A stretch of 64,000 nucleotides of DNA from Mucilaginibacter_A sp041088075 (GCF_041088075.1 NZ_JBGCVY010000033.1:97635-161634), one strand, 5' to 3'. Positions 42,447 through 51,795 are shown, counted from the stretch's first letter. The notes: generated from the sequence alone by a model not told the origin. Program-made: numbers and translations.

Positions 42447-42924
42447 ATCGTGCTGATTTGTTTAAACTTTATTTCCCGGAAATCGCCTTTTTGTTTTTTG
42501 TGCGGATTGGTTAAACAGGTTTTAGCTGAAATTTAGGCAGGTAAAAACAGCATTCAATGATCCTGGTTTCCACAACTTGTGGAATTGTGGGGTTTTGGTT
42601 TGAAGTGTTTTTCTTCCCCGAAATTCTACAACGGTTGTTGTTGATGGTTTTGTTTTGATTTCTGGGCAGCACGTTTTATTTTTATTTATTTTTTTGTTTG
42701 GGTTGATTTAAAAGTTCAATTTTCTTTTGGTGCAACAAACCTCTGCTTAAACAAAACTTGGAAAAGCCGAAAGAAAGTTTGGGTTGATTTTTTTCGCAAA
42801 ATGAAATTGTATTTCAGTTTTCGCACCAATTTTTATGTGGTAAAAGAAGCATTGGTTTAGCTGGTTTCCGGCTGGCATTTTTATTGGTTAAGCATCACCG
42901 AATCAATAAAAAATAAAAACTGCC

Positions 42925-43503
42925 ATGAAAAAATTGTTACTGTTCGCTTTCGCCGCACTGGCACTAATTAGCTGCAAAAAAACCAACAGCAATGGCCCTG
43001 ATTCCCTTCCCGTTGCCACGGAATACAATGCTTTAAACATCAAATCAGGCCCGCAAGTTGTAAAAATGAAAGTGGCCGGCAACCAGTTGACGATGGTTTA
43101 TAATGAAGACGTAACGCTGATTTTAGATTCCAAAGTTTTGGCAAAATTTCGGGAGGTACACCTGAAAGAAGATTTAGGCGCAACAAAATTGAACGATTAT
43201 GATTACCACTCGATGACCAAAGGAGGCGTAAACGCAACCAATTGGGTTGACGATAATTTGAACAACGTGGTCATCCAAAGCAGCAAAGACACGCTGGTGA
43301 ACAACCGCATTTATGTGAAAAAACATATTGTCCGTACTTTCACTTACCAAAAAGCGTATGATAATGCCACAACCGCAACAGCAGTACTAAACGGGCTGTT
43401 GAAACAAACCGACATCCTGACTTTTTCTGCCTACTACGCTCCGGAAAACCCGGATGTGGCCGCCACAACCAACACGGCCAAACTGACTTATGTAAAAATG
43501 TAA
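42925..43503 (+). CDS. Lipoprotein of unknown function
   Basis: 192 residues. MKKLLLFAFAALALISCKK is a lipoprotein signal with lipobox LISC. The rest has beta-strand character and no recognised motif. Preceded by a 700-bp gap without genes and followed by a strong terminator (43596-43624), so it is monocistronic. Confidence 0.7.
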   Translation: MKKLLLFAFAALALISCKKTNSNGPDSLPVATEYNALNIKSGPQVVKMKVAGNQLTMVYNEDVTLILDSKVLAKFREVHLKEDLGATKLNDYDYHSMTKGGVNATNWVDDNLNNVVIQSSKDTLVNNRIYVKKHIVRTFTYQKAYDNATTATAVLNGLLKQTDILTFSAYYAPENPDVAATTNTAKLTYVKM

Positions 43504-43595
43504 CAACAGATCAGGCTTCCCGCAAAAAAATATTTAATTCCAAACCAATAATTCGATCATAAAAACCAGGCAGTTTTAATTTTTACTTGATTCAG

Positions 43596-43624
43596 AAGGA
43601 GGCGGGAAACTGCCTCCTTTTGTT
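43596..43624 (+). terminator. Rho-independent terminator of the lipoprotein gene
   Basis: AAGGAGGC (43596-43603) pairs with GCCTCCTT (43612-43619), followed by TTTTGTTT. Confidence 0.88.
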
Positions 43625-43788
43625 TAAACTTTCGGGTTAAATTGAAAATGATCAAGTTGATTTAGGCAGATGGTTTCGAGCAAGTTTTATGTTTTTGAAA
43701 ATGCTTCTTTTAGCAGGTAAAAATTGGTGTTCAGGTTTTCTTCAAATTTCAGAAGCCTTTTTAAATATGTTTCACCAATTTTTCACTC

Positions 43789-44458
43789 CTACTGGTTGGG
43801 ATTTGCAATCCCGACCTTCGAGCTAAGGATTTTTAATCCTATCTATTCTATCAACAAAACATCAATCAACCCCATCTGTCCGGTATAATTGATAGCCGAA
43901 CTGAAAACGTAATGTTCAGGTTCGTAAACAATACCGGCTGCAACAGGGTTGTTGTGCAGGTAATCCAATTTTTGTTGCATAAAAGAAGTAGTATCTAACT
44001 CTATCGGAAAAAAGCCGTCCTGCCAAAACTTGTACTCCTTGTTTTTAAAGTTTGTCCGTCCGGCAAACCCAAATTTATCCAGCAGCCATTCCCTCCGGCT
44101 TTCGTTGATTTCTTTAACGGCGGCAACAATGCTTTTAGAAGTAAACTTTTTAAAATAGCGCATCACGTCAGAAAGGCTTTTGCTTTCCGCTGTCGAAGCA
44201 ATCAAATGTAAGTGGCTTGGCATCAAACACCAGGCATATAAAACTAAGCCTTTTTCTTTTTGGCAATACTTTAAACTTTCGATTATAATTTCGGCCAATT
44301 CTTTGCGTGTAAAAACATCGATCCAGTCAACAACGGTAGTAGTGAGAAAATAAATGCCGTCGTTGCTGACTTTGTATTTAAAACCCATGTTTTAGATTTA
44401 TAAAAACGGATTTAAAATCCGTGGCTCAATGATCGGGATTACAAATCCCGACCAGTAG
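43789..44458 (-). mobile_element. REP-associated transposase (RAYT) unit with paired palindromic arms
   Basis: The transposase gene is flanked by inverted arms. Left: CTACTGGTTGGGATTTGC then AATCCCGACC and a second small hairpin AAGGATTTTTAATCCT (43789-43836). Right, read on the other strand: CTACTGGTCGGGATTTGT then AATCCCGATC and CGGATTTTAAATCCG (44458 down to 44407). Each arm thus holds two hairpins, a BIME-like design, with CTAC/GTAG at the outer ends. The element is about 670 bp. Confidence 0.85.
43843..44388 (-). CDS. REP-associated tyrosine transposase (Y1_Tnp family)
   Basis: 181 residues. Y1/HUH nuclease fold: GIYFLTTTVVDWIDVF, the HUH-type metal pair in MPSHLHLIA, and the candidate catalytic Tyr in KLDYLHNNPVAAGIV. 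RAYT proteins cut and paste or copy REP palindromes as single-stranded DNA. The gene is intact and enclosed by its own palindromic arms. A degenerate 12-mer (43980, TAAAAGAAGTAG) lies in it. Confidence 0.93.
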   Translation of the reverse strand: MGFKYKVSNDGIYFLTTTVVDWIDVFTRKELAEIIIESLKYCQKEKGLVLYAWCLMPSHLHLIASTAESKSLSDVMRYFKKFTSKSIVAAVKEINESRREWLLDKFGFAGRTNFKNKEYKFWQDGFFPIELDTTSFMQQKLDYLHNNPVAAGIVYEPEHYVFSSAINYTGQMGLIDVLLIE

Positions 44459-44514
44459 TTTAAAAAAGGCAAAAGAGGTATCAATAACGATGATATCTCC
44501 AGATAAAAAACGCA

Positions 44515-44991
44515 TTACGAATACTGCTCCATCAACTCCAAAGCCTCCACATTGCCTTGTTGCACGGCCAAATCCGCAGCAGTTAAACCACGGTTTTCAG
44601 CGATGGACTGATCGGCACCGTGTTCCAATACGATTTTTACCAGCTTGTTCCGGCCAAACATGGCGGCAAACATCAAGGCCGTGCCGCCATTGCCGTGTTG
44701 CAGGTTGAGGTCGGCACCGTTTGCAATCAGCAGTTCGGCAATTTCGGGATAGCCTTTAAAGCAAACGCCCATCAAAGCAGTGTTCCCGCCAAAATCCTGT
44801 GCGTTTACATCGGCTTTTGCGGCTAACAAAATTTTTACGGCTTCCAATTGTTCGTTGTAACTGGCGATGATCAAAGGTGTGTAGCCGCGTTCGTCCTGGA
44901 AATTTATGTCGGTGCCCTGACGAAGCAAATCTTTTATTTGAGCCAGATCGCCCATTCGGGAAGCATTGATCAATTGGTAATTGGTGTCCAT
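44515..44991 (-). CDS. Ankyrin-repeat protein
   Basis: 158 residues. Four to five ankyrin repeats cover nearly the whole protein: GTDINFQDERGYTPLIIASYN, KADVNAQDFGGNTALMGVC, GADLNLQHGNGGTALMFAA and GADQSIAENRGLTAADLA. No signal peptide. A small ankyrin protein next to catalase is a pairing known in proteobacteria (ankB-katB), where it supports catalase activity. Here it lies downstream of the catalase on the same strand, separated by a hairpin; a similar role is inference. Confidence 0.92.
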   Translation of the reverse strand: MDTNYQLINASRMGDLAQIKDLLRQGTDINFQDERGYTPLIIASYNEQLEAVKILLAAKADVNAQDFGGNTALMGVCFKGYPEIAELLIANGADLNLQHGNGGTALMFAAMFGRNKLVKIVLEHGADQSIAENRGLTAADLAVQQGNVEALELMEQYS

Positions 44992-45037
44992 AAATGATAA
45001 ATAGGAATTTAAAAACGGTAAGATAACACATAAAAAA

Positions 45038-45073
45038 ACGATACTGTTTTTACCCTGGTAAAAACAGTATCGT
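45038..45073 (-). terminator. Perfect palindrome of the 12-mer after the catalase gene
   Basis: ACGATACTGTTTTTACC and a TAAAAACAGTATCGT arm (45038-45073), the longest exact self-pairing of the motif in the window. It sits between catalase and the ankyrin gene on the minus strand. Confidence 0.85.
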
Positions 45074-45103
45074 GATTAATCAGCAGAAAAACTTTAGAAG
45101 CTT

Positions 45104-46726
45104 CTAATAAGCTTTTGCTTCTAACGATTCTTCTTTGGCTTGTGCCACCGCTTCGTCTTTTTGCATGGCTTCAGTATGGTTTCCGCCTGGCGTAGCGTTG
45201 GTTTGTTTAAATTGTTTTAAACCATCTGCAACCCGTTGTCCGTATTCGGCATCGCATTGGGTGAAAAGATCAATCATTTTTTCCTGGATATGTTGCTTTA
45301 CCGGGGCCAGCGTGCTTACTAAGTTATTGATCAGATCTTGTTTTTCCCAATCCTCAAAGTTGCGGTAAGTATCACCGGCCTGGCTAAAATTATTTTGACG
45401 GCTGATTTTTTCCCGGATCAAAGCAGCGTTGTAATGCGGCGTGTAATCTTTGCCTTTTTTAGGTGCTTCGTTTAAGCCGCCCAAAGTAGAAGGTTCGTAA
45501 TTTACATGCGGGTTTAAGCCCGGCGTTAAATCCTGGTGGTAAGCCATTTGCCCGTCGCGCTGGTTGGTGGCAGCTTTTTTAAGCGGCGCATTGATAGGCA
45601 ATTGCAGGTAATTTGTGCCAACCCGGTAACGCTGCGTATCGGAGTAAGAAAACGTTCTTCCTTGCAACATTTTATCGTCGGAAAAATCCAGTCCATCAAC
45701 CAAAACACCGGTTCCAAAAGCAACTTGTTCTACTTCGGCAAAATAGTTTGTCGGGTTACGGTTCAGCGTCATTTTACCAACGGGCAACCACGGAAACTGC
45801 TCTTTCGGCCAAAGTTTGGTATCGTCCAGCGGATCAAAATCCAGTTCCGGGTGTTCGTCATCGCTCAGGATTTGAACAAATAATTCCCAAGCCGGAAACT
45901 CACCTTTTTCGATGGCATCGTACAAATCCTGCGTGGCGTGGTTAAAGTTTTTGCCCTGGATTTCTTCTGCCTTTTCCTGCGTTAAATTGCGGATGCCTTG
46001 CAGCGGTTCCCAATGGTATTTCACCAAAACCGCAACGCCATCTTTGTTTACCCATTTGTACGTGTTTACGCCCGAACCTTGCATTTGCCGGTAGTTGGCC
46101 GGAATGCCCCAGGGCGAAAACAGAAAGGTAATCATTTGCATGGCTTCCGGCGTATTGCTGATAAAATCAAAAATACGCTGGCCATCCTGGCGGTTAGTTA
46201 CGGGGTCTGGTTTAAAAGCGTGAACCAGATCCGGGAATTTTAAGGCATCACGGATAAAAAACACTTTTAAATTGTTGCCTACCAAATCCCAGTTGCCTTC
46301 TTCGGTATAAAATTTTACGGCAAAACCGCGTGGGTCGCGCAAAGTTTCGGGCGAATGGCCGCCATGGATCACCGAAGAAAAGCGCACAAACAAAGGCGTT
46401 TCCCTTCCTTTTTCCTGAAATAAATGGGCGCGTGTATATTTTGAAGCAGGATCATTGCCCACCGTTCCGTAAGCTTCAAAAATACCATGTGCACCAGCGC
46501 CGCGTGCATGTACCACGCGTTCCGGGATGCGCTCGCGGTCAAAATGAGACAGCTTTTCCAGAAAATGGTAGTTTTCTAAAGTTGCCGGTCCGCGGTTTCC
46601 TATTGTGCGCAGGTTTTGGTTATCATAAACCGGATGTCCCTGGCGCGTGGTAAGCGTATCGTTTTCGGCGTTTGCAGGATTGCCATTGGCATCCTTTGCA
46701 AACTGGTTTTTTTGCGGTTCAATCAT
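45104..46726 (-). CDS. katA: Catalase (monofunctional haem catalase)
   Basis: 540 residues, small-subunit catalase size with a short C-terminal tail. Landmarks: the RIPERVVHARGAGAHGIFE block (catalytic His), RFSSVIHGGHSPETLRDPRGFAVKFYTEEGNWDLVGNN (catalytic Asn) and RVGTNYLQLPINAP; the proximal haem Tyr lies in the FSYSDTQRYRVG block. It decomposes H2O2 in the cytoplasm. No OxyR site was sought. The promoter side (46727-46968) is shared with the divergent ABC exporter. Confidence 0.95.
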   Translation of the reverse strand: MIEPQKNQFAKDANGNPANAENDTLTTRQGHPVYDNQNLRTIGNRGPATLENYHFLEKLSHFDRERIPERVVHARGAGAHGIFEAYGTVGNDPASKYTRAHLFQEKGRETPLFVRFSSVIHGGHSPETLRDPRGFAVKFYTEEGNWDLVGNNLKVFFIRDALKFPDLVHAFKPDPVTNRQDGQRIFDFISNTPEAMQMITFLFSPWGIPANYRQMQGSGVNTYKWVNKDGVAVLVKYHWEPLQGIRNLTQEKAEEIQGKNFNHATQDLYDAIEKGEFPAWELFVQILSDDEHPELDFDPLDDTKLWPKEQFPWLPVGKMTLNRNPTNYFAEVEQVAFGTGVLVDGLDFSDDKMLQGRTFSYSDTQRYRVGTNYLQLPINAPLKKAATNQRDGQMAYHQDLTPGLNPHVNYEPSTLGGLNEAPKKGKDYTPHYNAALIREKISRQNNFSQAGDTYRNFEDWEKQDLINNLVSTLAPVKQHIQEKMIDLFTQCDAEYGQRVADGLKQFKQTNATPGGNHTEAMQKDEAVAQAKEESLEAKAY

Positions 46727-46968
46727 AGCAGGAATTTTTAGAATGATTTAAGGAATAACAATAATTAAAGGTAGCGGTTTAAAAATTTGCATCAAATAAT
46801 CGTATCAAATAACTGTATGATGAAAGTCATATCTGTTGGCCATGCTTCTTTTATCGCATAAAAATTGGTAAGTTGGGATTGAGGAATGTTGATAGGTTAT
46901 GGTTGATAGATCATCGTGAATAGCAATCAACACTGCAAATTGCCCGAACATCCTACTTATAAAATAAA

Positions 46969-48804
46969 TTGAAAGCACGTCCTGCCCCAACTCAAGTTAC
47001 GCCTTTAACCTTTAAAGAACGCCTGGCTGCACTGCGCAACCTGCCCGCTTTTTTTAAATTAGTTTGGGAAGTAAGCCCGAAAATGGCACTTGCCAATATC
47101 CTGCTGCGTTTTGTTCGTTCAGCTTTGCCACTGCTGATCTTGTATGTCGGCAAACTCATCATAGACCAGGTGGTTTTATTGAGCCATGCAAAAGGCGCAT
47201 TGCCGCATTTGTATTTGTGGAAATTGGTTGCGCTGGAGTTTGGTTTGGCCATTTTAAGTGATAGTTTGAGCCGAGCCATTACGTTAATGGATAGTTTGCT
47301 GGGCGATTTGTTCTCCAACCACACTTCGGTCAAAATCATGAACCATGCGGCCATTTTGGATTTGGACCAGTTTGAAGATGCCGTTTTTTACGATAAATTA
47401 GAACGCGCCCGCCAGCAAACCGTTGGCCGTACCGTTTTGCTTTCGCAAGTGATGAGCCAGGTGCAGGATTTGATTACGATGGGCTTTCTCGCCGTTGGTT
47501 TGATGGCGTTTAACCCCTGGCTGATCCTGCTTTTATTAGTTGCCATTCTACCTGCGTTTTTGGGCGAATCCTATTTCAATGACCAAACTTATGCTTTAAC
47601 CCGAAGCCAAACGCCGCAACGCCGCGAACTGGATTATTTGCGTTACCTCGGCGCAAGCGATGAAACGGCCAAAGAAGTCAAGATTTTTGATCTGTCGGCT
47701 TTTATCATCGAACGGTTTAAGCAACTGTCGGACAAGTTTTACAAAGATAACCGAAGTATTGTCGTTCAGCGTTCGGTTTGGGGAACGCTGTTTGCCCTAT
47801 TGGGCAGCATCGGTTATTACGGCGCTTACGTTTTTATCATTGCGCGGACTATTTCCGGCAGCATTTCTCTGGGCGAACTTACTTTTCTGGCCGGTTCTTT
47901 CCGGCAGTTGCGTTCTTTGCTGGAAAATATCCTAACGCGTTTTACCACCGTTTCGCAAGGCGCCATTTATTTACGCGATTTTTTTGAGTTTTTCGAGATT
48001 CAGCCTAAAATTAAATTGGCTAAAAACCCGCGTCCGTTTCCAAAACCGATCCGCCAGGGTTTTACTTTTGAAGATGTTGGTTTCCGCTATATCCATTCCG
48101 AACGTTGGGCAAACCGGCACTTATCGTTCACCCTAAACCCCGGCGAAAAATTGGCTTTGGTAGGAGAGAACGGTGCCGGAAAAACAACGCTGGTCAAACT
48201 TTTGGCGCGTTTGTACGACCCGACAGAAGGCCGGATTTTGCTGGACGGCTACGATTTAAAAGAATACGACCTGGCCGATCTGCGGTTAAACATCGGCATC
48301 ATTTTCCAGGATTATTTGCGCTACCAGATGACGTTTTCGCAAAACATTGCCACCGGAAACATCAGCCAAAAAGAAAATACCGAACATATAAAAAGTGCCG
48401 CTAAACAAAGCATGGCCGATGAACTGGCGCAACGCCTGCCCGGCGGTTACGAGCAAATGCTGGGCAAACGCTTTTTTGAAGGCGTAGAACTTTCCGGCGG
48501 CGAATGGCAAAAAGTAGCGATTGCCCGCGCATATATGCGCAACGCCCAACTGCTGATTTTGGACGAGCCAACTTCGGCTTTGGATGCACGTGCAGAATTT
48601 GAAGTTTTTGAGCGTTTTACCGAACTCACCAAAGGACGTTCGGCCGTTTTGATTTCGCACCGTTTTTCTACCGTGCGTATGGCTAACCGTATTTTGGTTT
48701 TGGAAAAAGGCGAAATGGCCGAAATCGGCAGCCATGAAGAACTGCTGGCCAAAGGCGGCCGCTACGCCGAATTGTTTAATTTGCAGGCCGCGGGCTATAA
48801 ATAA
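46969..48804 (+). CDS. ABC exporter half-transporter (permease + ATPase)
   Basis: 611 residues from a TTG start at 46969 (KARPAPTQVTPLTFKERLAAL follows it); the first ATG is 38 codons further in and would cut the first helix region, so TTG is preferred. About six membrane helices, then an ATPase domain: GENGAGKTTLVKLLARL (Walker A), IGIIFQDYLRYQMTFSQNI (Q-loop), VELSGGEWQKVAIARAY (signature) and LLILDEPTSALD (Walker B), SHRFST. Substrate unknown. The similar gene at 49249 may supply the other half of a heterodimer. Confidence 0.9.
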   Translation: MKARPAPTQVTPLTFKERLAALRNLPAFFKLVWEVSPKMALANILLRFVRSALPLLILYVGKLIIDQVVLLSHAKGALPHLYLWKLVALEFGLAILSDSLSRAITLMDSLLGDLFSNHTSVKIMNHAAILDLDQFEDAVFYDKLERARQQTVGRTVLLSQVMSQVQDLITMGFLAVGLMAFNPWLILLLLVAILPAFLGESYFNDQTYALTRSQTPQRRELDYLRYLGASDETAKEVKIFDLSAFIIERFKQLSDKFYKDNRSIVVQRSVWGTLFALLGSIGYYGAYVFIIARTISGSISLGELTFLAGSFRQLRSLLENILTRFTTVSQGAIYLRDFFEFFEIQPKIKLAKNPRPFPKPIRQGFTFEDVGFRYIHSERWANRHLSFTLNPGEKLALVGENGAGKTTLVKLLARLYDPTEGRILLDGYDLKEYDLADLRLNIGIIFQDYLRYQMTFSQNIATGNISQKENTEHIKSAAKQSMADELAQRLPGGYEQMLGKRFFEGVELSGGEWQKVAIARAYMRNAQLLILDEPTSALDARAEFEVFERFTELTKGRSAVLISHRFSTVRMANRILVLEKGEMAEIGSHEELLAKGGRYAELFNLQAAGYK

Positions 48805-48857
48805 AAACTTTAAGGGCCTGTTTAAGAGCCTGTTTAAAATTTGTTCAATATATTTTC

Positions 48858-49063
48858 AATGCTTCTTTTACCGCCTAAAAATCATTGCCTTTAGGTTTTT
48901 GTCATGCCGAAATCTTTTCGGCATCCCATCAGAAAGGTTCCGACCTTGGCAGAGGGATCTTGAAAAAATTTCAGGATGACTGATGGCAATGCTTCTTTTA
49001 TCGGTATAAAATCGTTGCCTTTTAGTTTTTTGTCATGCCGAAATTTTTTCGGCATCCCTCGTG
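48858..49063 (+). repeat. Direct repeats carrying a 12-mer and a GTCATGCCGAAA hairpin
   Basis: Unit 1 begins AATGCTTCTTTTACCGCC (48858) and continues with GCCTTTAGGTTTTTGTCATG and a CCGAAATCTTTTCGG hairpin. Unit 2 (48988) repeats the 12-mer, TTGCCTTTTAGTTTTTTGTC and the same hairpin as CCGAAATTTTTTCGG. Another 12-mer copy follows at 49118. The whole gap 48805-49248 between the two ABC genes is repeat sequence without a gene. Confidence 0.85.
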
Positions 49064-49248
49064 ATCGGCTTTAATTGGTTTTTGTTTAAATAAATGCAAA
49101 CACCAATTTTTATACCCTAAAAGAAGTATTAATTTTTCTTCTGTTAATTTTTCAAATAAGCTTCCTGCAATTATTTATTTTCCGAATCTTTTCTATGCTA
49201 TTGCCGTAACCGTTTTGCAAAAGGTTTTTCCGCCTGGTTTATTTATTT

Positions 49249-51078
49249 ATGCAAAACCCGTATTTTTCTTTGCTTTCCACCGCCTGGCGTTACGCCAAAA
49301 ACGACCGTAAAATTTATCTTTTAACTTATGCTTTGTTTATCGGTGCAAATTTGGTGGCTGCGCTAAATCCTTTTTTTTATGGCTGGTTTGTCAATTCCAT
49401 CCAAAAAAATGGTTTCCATATTATTTCTTCCGTTTGGTTGTATGCCTTGGGTTTTATGGCTTTGCGCCTGACTGAATGGGCTTTTCACGGTCCGGCACGT
49501 GTGCAGGAACGCAAACTGGCTTTCAAAATCTCCCAAAATTATTTAGACGAACTTTACCAGCAGCTCGTCCATCTTCCAATTGGCTGGCACAAAGACCACC
49601 ACAGCGGTTCCACCATCAACCGTTTGCGTAAAGCTTATGCCGCGCTGCGCGATTTCTTCCAGTCGGGCTTTTTGTACATACAATCACTTCTGAAATTCGT
49701 CATTTCGTTTTTGGTGATGTTCTACTTTTCGCCGCTGTTTGGCGCGGTGGCCATCGTTTTGGGTTTTGCCACGTTTTGGGTAATCCTAAAGTTTGACAAA
49801 CCGTTCATCGCTTCCTTAAAAGAAGTAAACGAAGCCGAACATAAAGTTTCTTCCAACTTGTTCGACAGCCTTTCCAACATCCTAACCGTGATTACTTTAC
49901 GCCTGGAAAAACGCGTTCACGCCAGTTTGATGGAGAAATTGCACGCTGTTTTTCCACCGTTCAAAAAGAACGTGGTGATAAACGAGTGGAAATGGTTTAC
50001 CGCGCAAATGCTGGTGGCCTTAATTTATGTGGTGATGGTTGTCGGCTACATTTACCAGCACAACCAGCCCGGCAAAGTTTTTATGCTGGGCGGTCTGGTT
50101 ACGCTGCTGGGTTTTGTCAACCAGTTCACCAGCGTTTTTAACGATTTCGCGCAGCAATACACACAAATTGTTCAGTTTCATACTGATGTGGAAACCGCAA
50201 AAGTGATTGAAACGGCTTTTGAAAAAGAACACCGCGCGTTAAACGAAAGCCATTTGCCGCAAAATTGGCAGAACTTAGCCATTCGCGATTTGAACTATAA
50301 TCACCCTAAAAAAGGCCAGGAACAAGCAAACGTAAATGCACAAGGTTTTTTAAGTCCGATTCCCGGTTGGAAAAAATCTTACGGCCTGAAAGAAATGAAT
50401 TTGGATATCCACCGCGGTCAGCGCATTGCTTTGATTGGCGAAAGCGGTTGCGGAAAAAGTACGTTACTTACATTATTGCGTGGGCTGTATGAACCTGGAC
50501 TAAATTCTACTTTGGAGGTTGATGGCGATAACGGGAAAAATTTCAGTGATATTGGCAATTCGGTAACGCTCTTCCCGCAGGAACCTGAAATTTTTGAAGC
50601 TACTTTTGAATACAACATCACGCTGGGTTTGCCTTTTGAAAATGAGGAGGTAAAAAGAGTATCCGAAATTACACGACTATCGCCGGTATTGGAAAATTTG
50701 GAAGACGGCGTGCATTCTATGATCCAGGAAAAAGGCGTGAACCTTTCGGGCGGACAAAAACAGCGTTTGGCTTTGGCGCGAGGTGTTTTGGCAGCACAAA
50801 CCAGCAGTATTATTTTGCTGGACGAACCAACCAGCAGCATGGACCCGAAAACCGAACAGGAAATCTACCTCAACCTTTTCAACGAATTTCAAGGCAAAAC
50901 CGTGATTTCTACCTTGCACCGTTTGCATTTGCTGCAGCATTTTGATTACATCTACGTGCTGGATAAAGGCCGCATTGTAGAAGAAGGTTCGCTGGAATTT
51001 TTATTGCAACATGGCGAAATGTTTAACAAATTGTGGAGCCATCAGCAGAAGCAGGCTTCGGACATTTCTTTGAATTAA
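49249..51078 (+). CDS. ABC exporter half-transporter (permease + ATPase), second copy type
   Basis: 609 residues. Membrane domain with about six helices, then an ATPase: GESGCGKSTLLTLLRGL (Walker A), LFPQEPEIFEATFEYNITLG (Q-loop), VNLSGGQKQRLALARGV (signature), IILLDEPTSSMD (Walker B) and STLHRLHLL (the H-loop region). Same length and domain order as the gene at 46969, so the two may form a heterodimer, although they are 444 bp apart. Substrate unknown. Confidence 0.9.
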   Translation: MQNPYFSLLSTAWRYAKNDRKIYLLTYALFIGANLVAALNPFFYGWFVNSIQKNGFHIISSVWLYALGFMALRLTEWAFHGPARVQERKLAFKISQNYLDELYQQLVHLPIGWHKDHHSGSTINRLRKAYAALRDFFQSGFLYIQSLLKFVISFLVMFYFSPLFGAVAIVLGFATFWVILKFDKPFIASLKEVNEAEHKVSSNLFDSLSNILTVITLRLEKRVHASLMEKLHAVFPPFKKNVVINEWKWFTAQMLVALIYVVMVVGYIYQHNQPGKVFMLGGLVTLLGFVNQFTSVFNDFAQQYTQIVQFHTDVETAKVIETAFEKEHRALNESHLPQNWQNLAIRDLNYNHPKKGQEQANVNAQGFLSPIPGWKKSYGLKEMNLDIHRGQRIALIGESGCGKSTLLTLLRGLYEPGLNSTLEVDGDNGKNFSDIGNSVTLFPQEPEIFEATFEYNITLGLPFENEEVKRVSEITRLSPVLENLEDGVHSMIQEKGVNLSGGQKQRLALARGVLAAQTSSIILLDEPTSSMDPKTEQEIYLNLFNEFQGKTVISTLHRLHLLQHFDYIYVLDKGRIVEEGSLEFLLQHGEMFNKLWSHQQKQASDISLN

Positions 51079-51104
51079 GAAGACCGGCACCAAAAAAGGT
51101 GGCA

Positions 51105-51140
51105 TAAAAGAAGCATCTCAAAAACGAGATGCTTCTTTTA
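51105..51140. terminator. Inverted 12-mer pair between convergent genes
   Basis: TAAAAGAAGCATCTC (51105 onward) and GAGATGCTTCTTTTA (to 51140) form a 15-bp perfect stem around AAAAAC. It separates the ABC exporter (+) from the TMEM220 gene (-) and likely ends both transcripts. Confidence 0.88.
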
Positions 51141-51150
51141 TCGGGTAAAT

Positions 51151-51528
51151 TTAAAGCCAAAATTTTACGGCAAAAAAATCAATCGTTAAAGCAGACGTAA
51201 TAATCAGCAAGCCAAAAAATTCCCTCGTTTTTTCGATGTATGGTTTTTCGGCCTGCATGGTTTCTACAATGCTTGGCGTTTTGTATTTCGTGATCCAATC
51301 CAAAACGCCATCTTTTCCAAAGAAAAGGATAACGGCGTAGATTAAATAAAACGCCATCAAACCGAGGTAGATTTTTGGATAATACAGTTTGAAAACAAAA
51401 AGCCCGCAGCAAACCGTTACCGCCAAATAAATACCGACCCAAAGCCAGGCATCCGGATCATTTAAGTTGACGTAGGCAAAACCGATAAAAGCCAGGCAAA
51501 AAACAATGTTAAGGATAATGAGGAACAT
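51151..51528 (-). CDS. TMEM220-family small membrane protein
   Basis: 125 residues with four hydrophobic helices, beginning MFLIILNIVFCLAFIGFAYVN and NLNDPDAWLWVGIYL, the NDPD/W pattern of the TMEM220 family. Function unknown. Monocistronic. Confidence 0.85.
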   Translation of the reverse strand: MFLIILNIVFCLAFIGFAYVNLNDPDAWLWVGIYLAVTVCCGLFVFKLYYPKIYLGLMAFYLIYAVILFFGKDGVLDWITKYKTPSIVETMQAEKPYIEKTREFFGLLIITSALTIDFFAVKFWL

Positions 51529-51608
51529 GTTTAAAGATGGTATTTTTTGGTGAAATTATCAGCCAAAATAGTTAAGCAAAAGCAATAGAAAAAATCAGGA
51601 TTTGCTGT

Positions 51609-51695
51609 ATACTGTTTTTACCACCTAAAATTCTATGTCCGCATCACGCCGATTTTGCTGCCTTTCCAATCCGGGAAAAGAATTTGGTTGTTGTT
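51609..51695 (-). pseudogene. Relic of the 3' end of a DUF1501 gene
   Basis: 87 bp matching 53006-53092 at 82 positions by hand alignment, including the 12-mer ATACTGTTTTTA, the spacer and the end of the coding sequence. Translated on the minus strand it gives QILFPDWKGSKIGVMRT and a stop, against QILFPDWKGGKIGVMRT in the intact gene. Similarity stops abruptly at 51695. The two copies flank the two-gene cassette at 51753-53002 as direct repeats. Confidence 0.88.
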
Positions 51696-51752
51696 ATTGT
51701 TAACAAAAAAAATGATGATAAAAGAAGTATTATTTTTACTCTTTCAGGTTTA

Positions 51753-51791
51753 ATCCTCAATTTGCAAATTGAGGATCAAACGTTATCTTTG
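51753..51791 (+). promoter_or_regulatory. Promoter with overlapping palindromic operator
   Basis: ATCCTCAATTTGCAAATTGAGGAT (24 bp) is a perfect palindrome (51753-51776). It contains TTTG (51761-51764), which lies 19 nt upstream of TATCTTTG (51784-51791), a match to the Bacteroidota -33/-7 promoter. The start codon of the HTH gene follows 4 bp later. A repressor binding the palindrome would block the -33 element. Confidence 0.75.
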
Positions 51792-51795
51792 TCAA

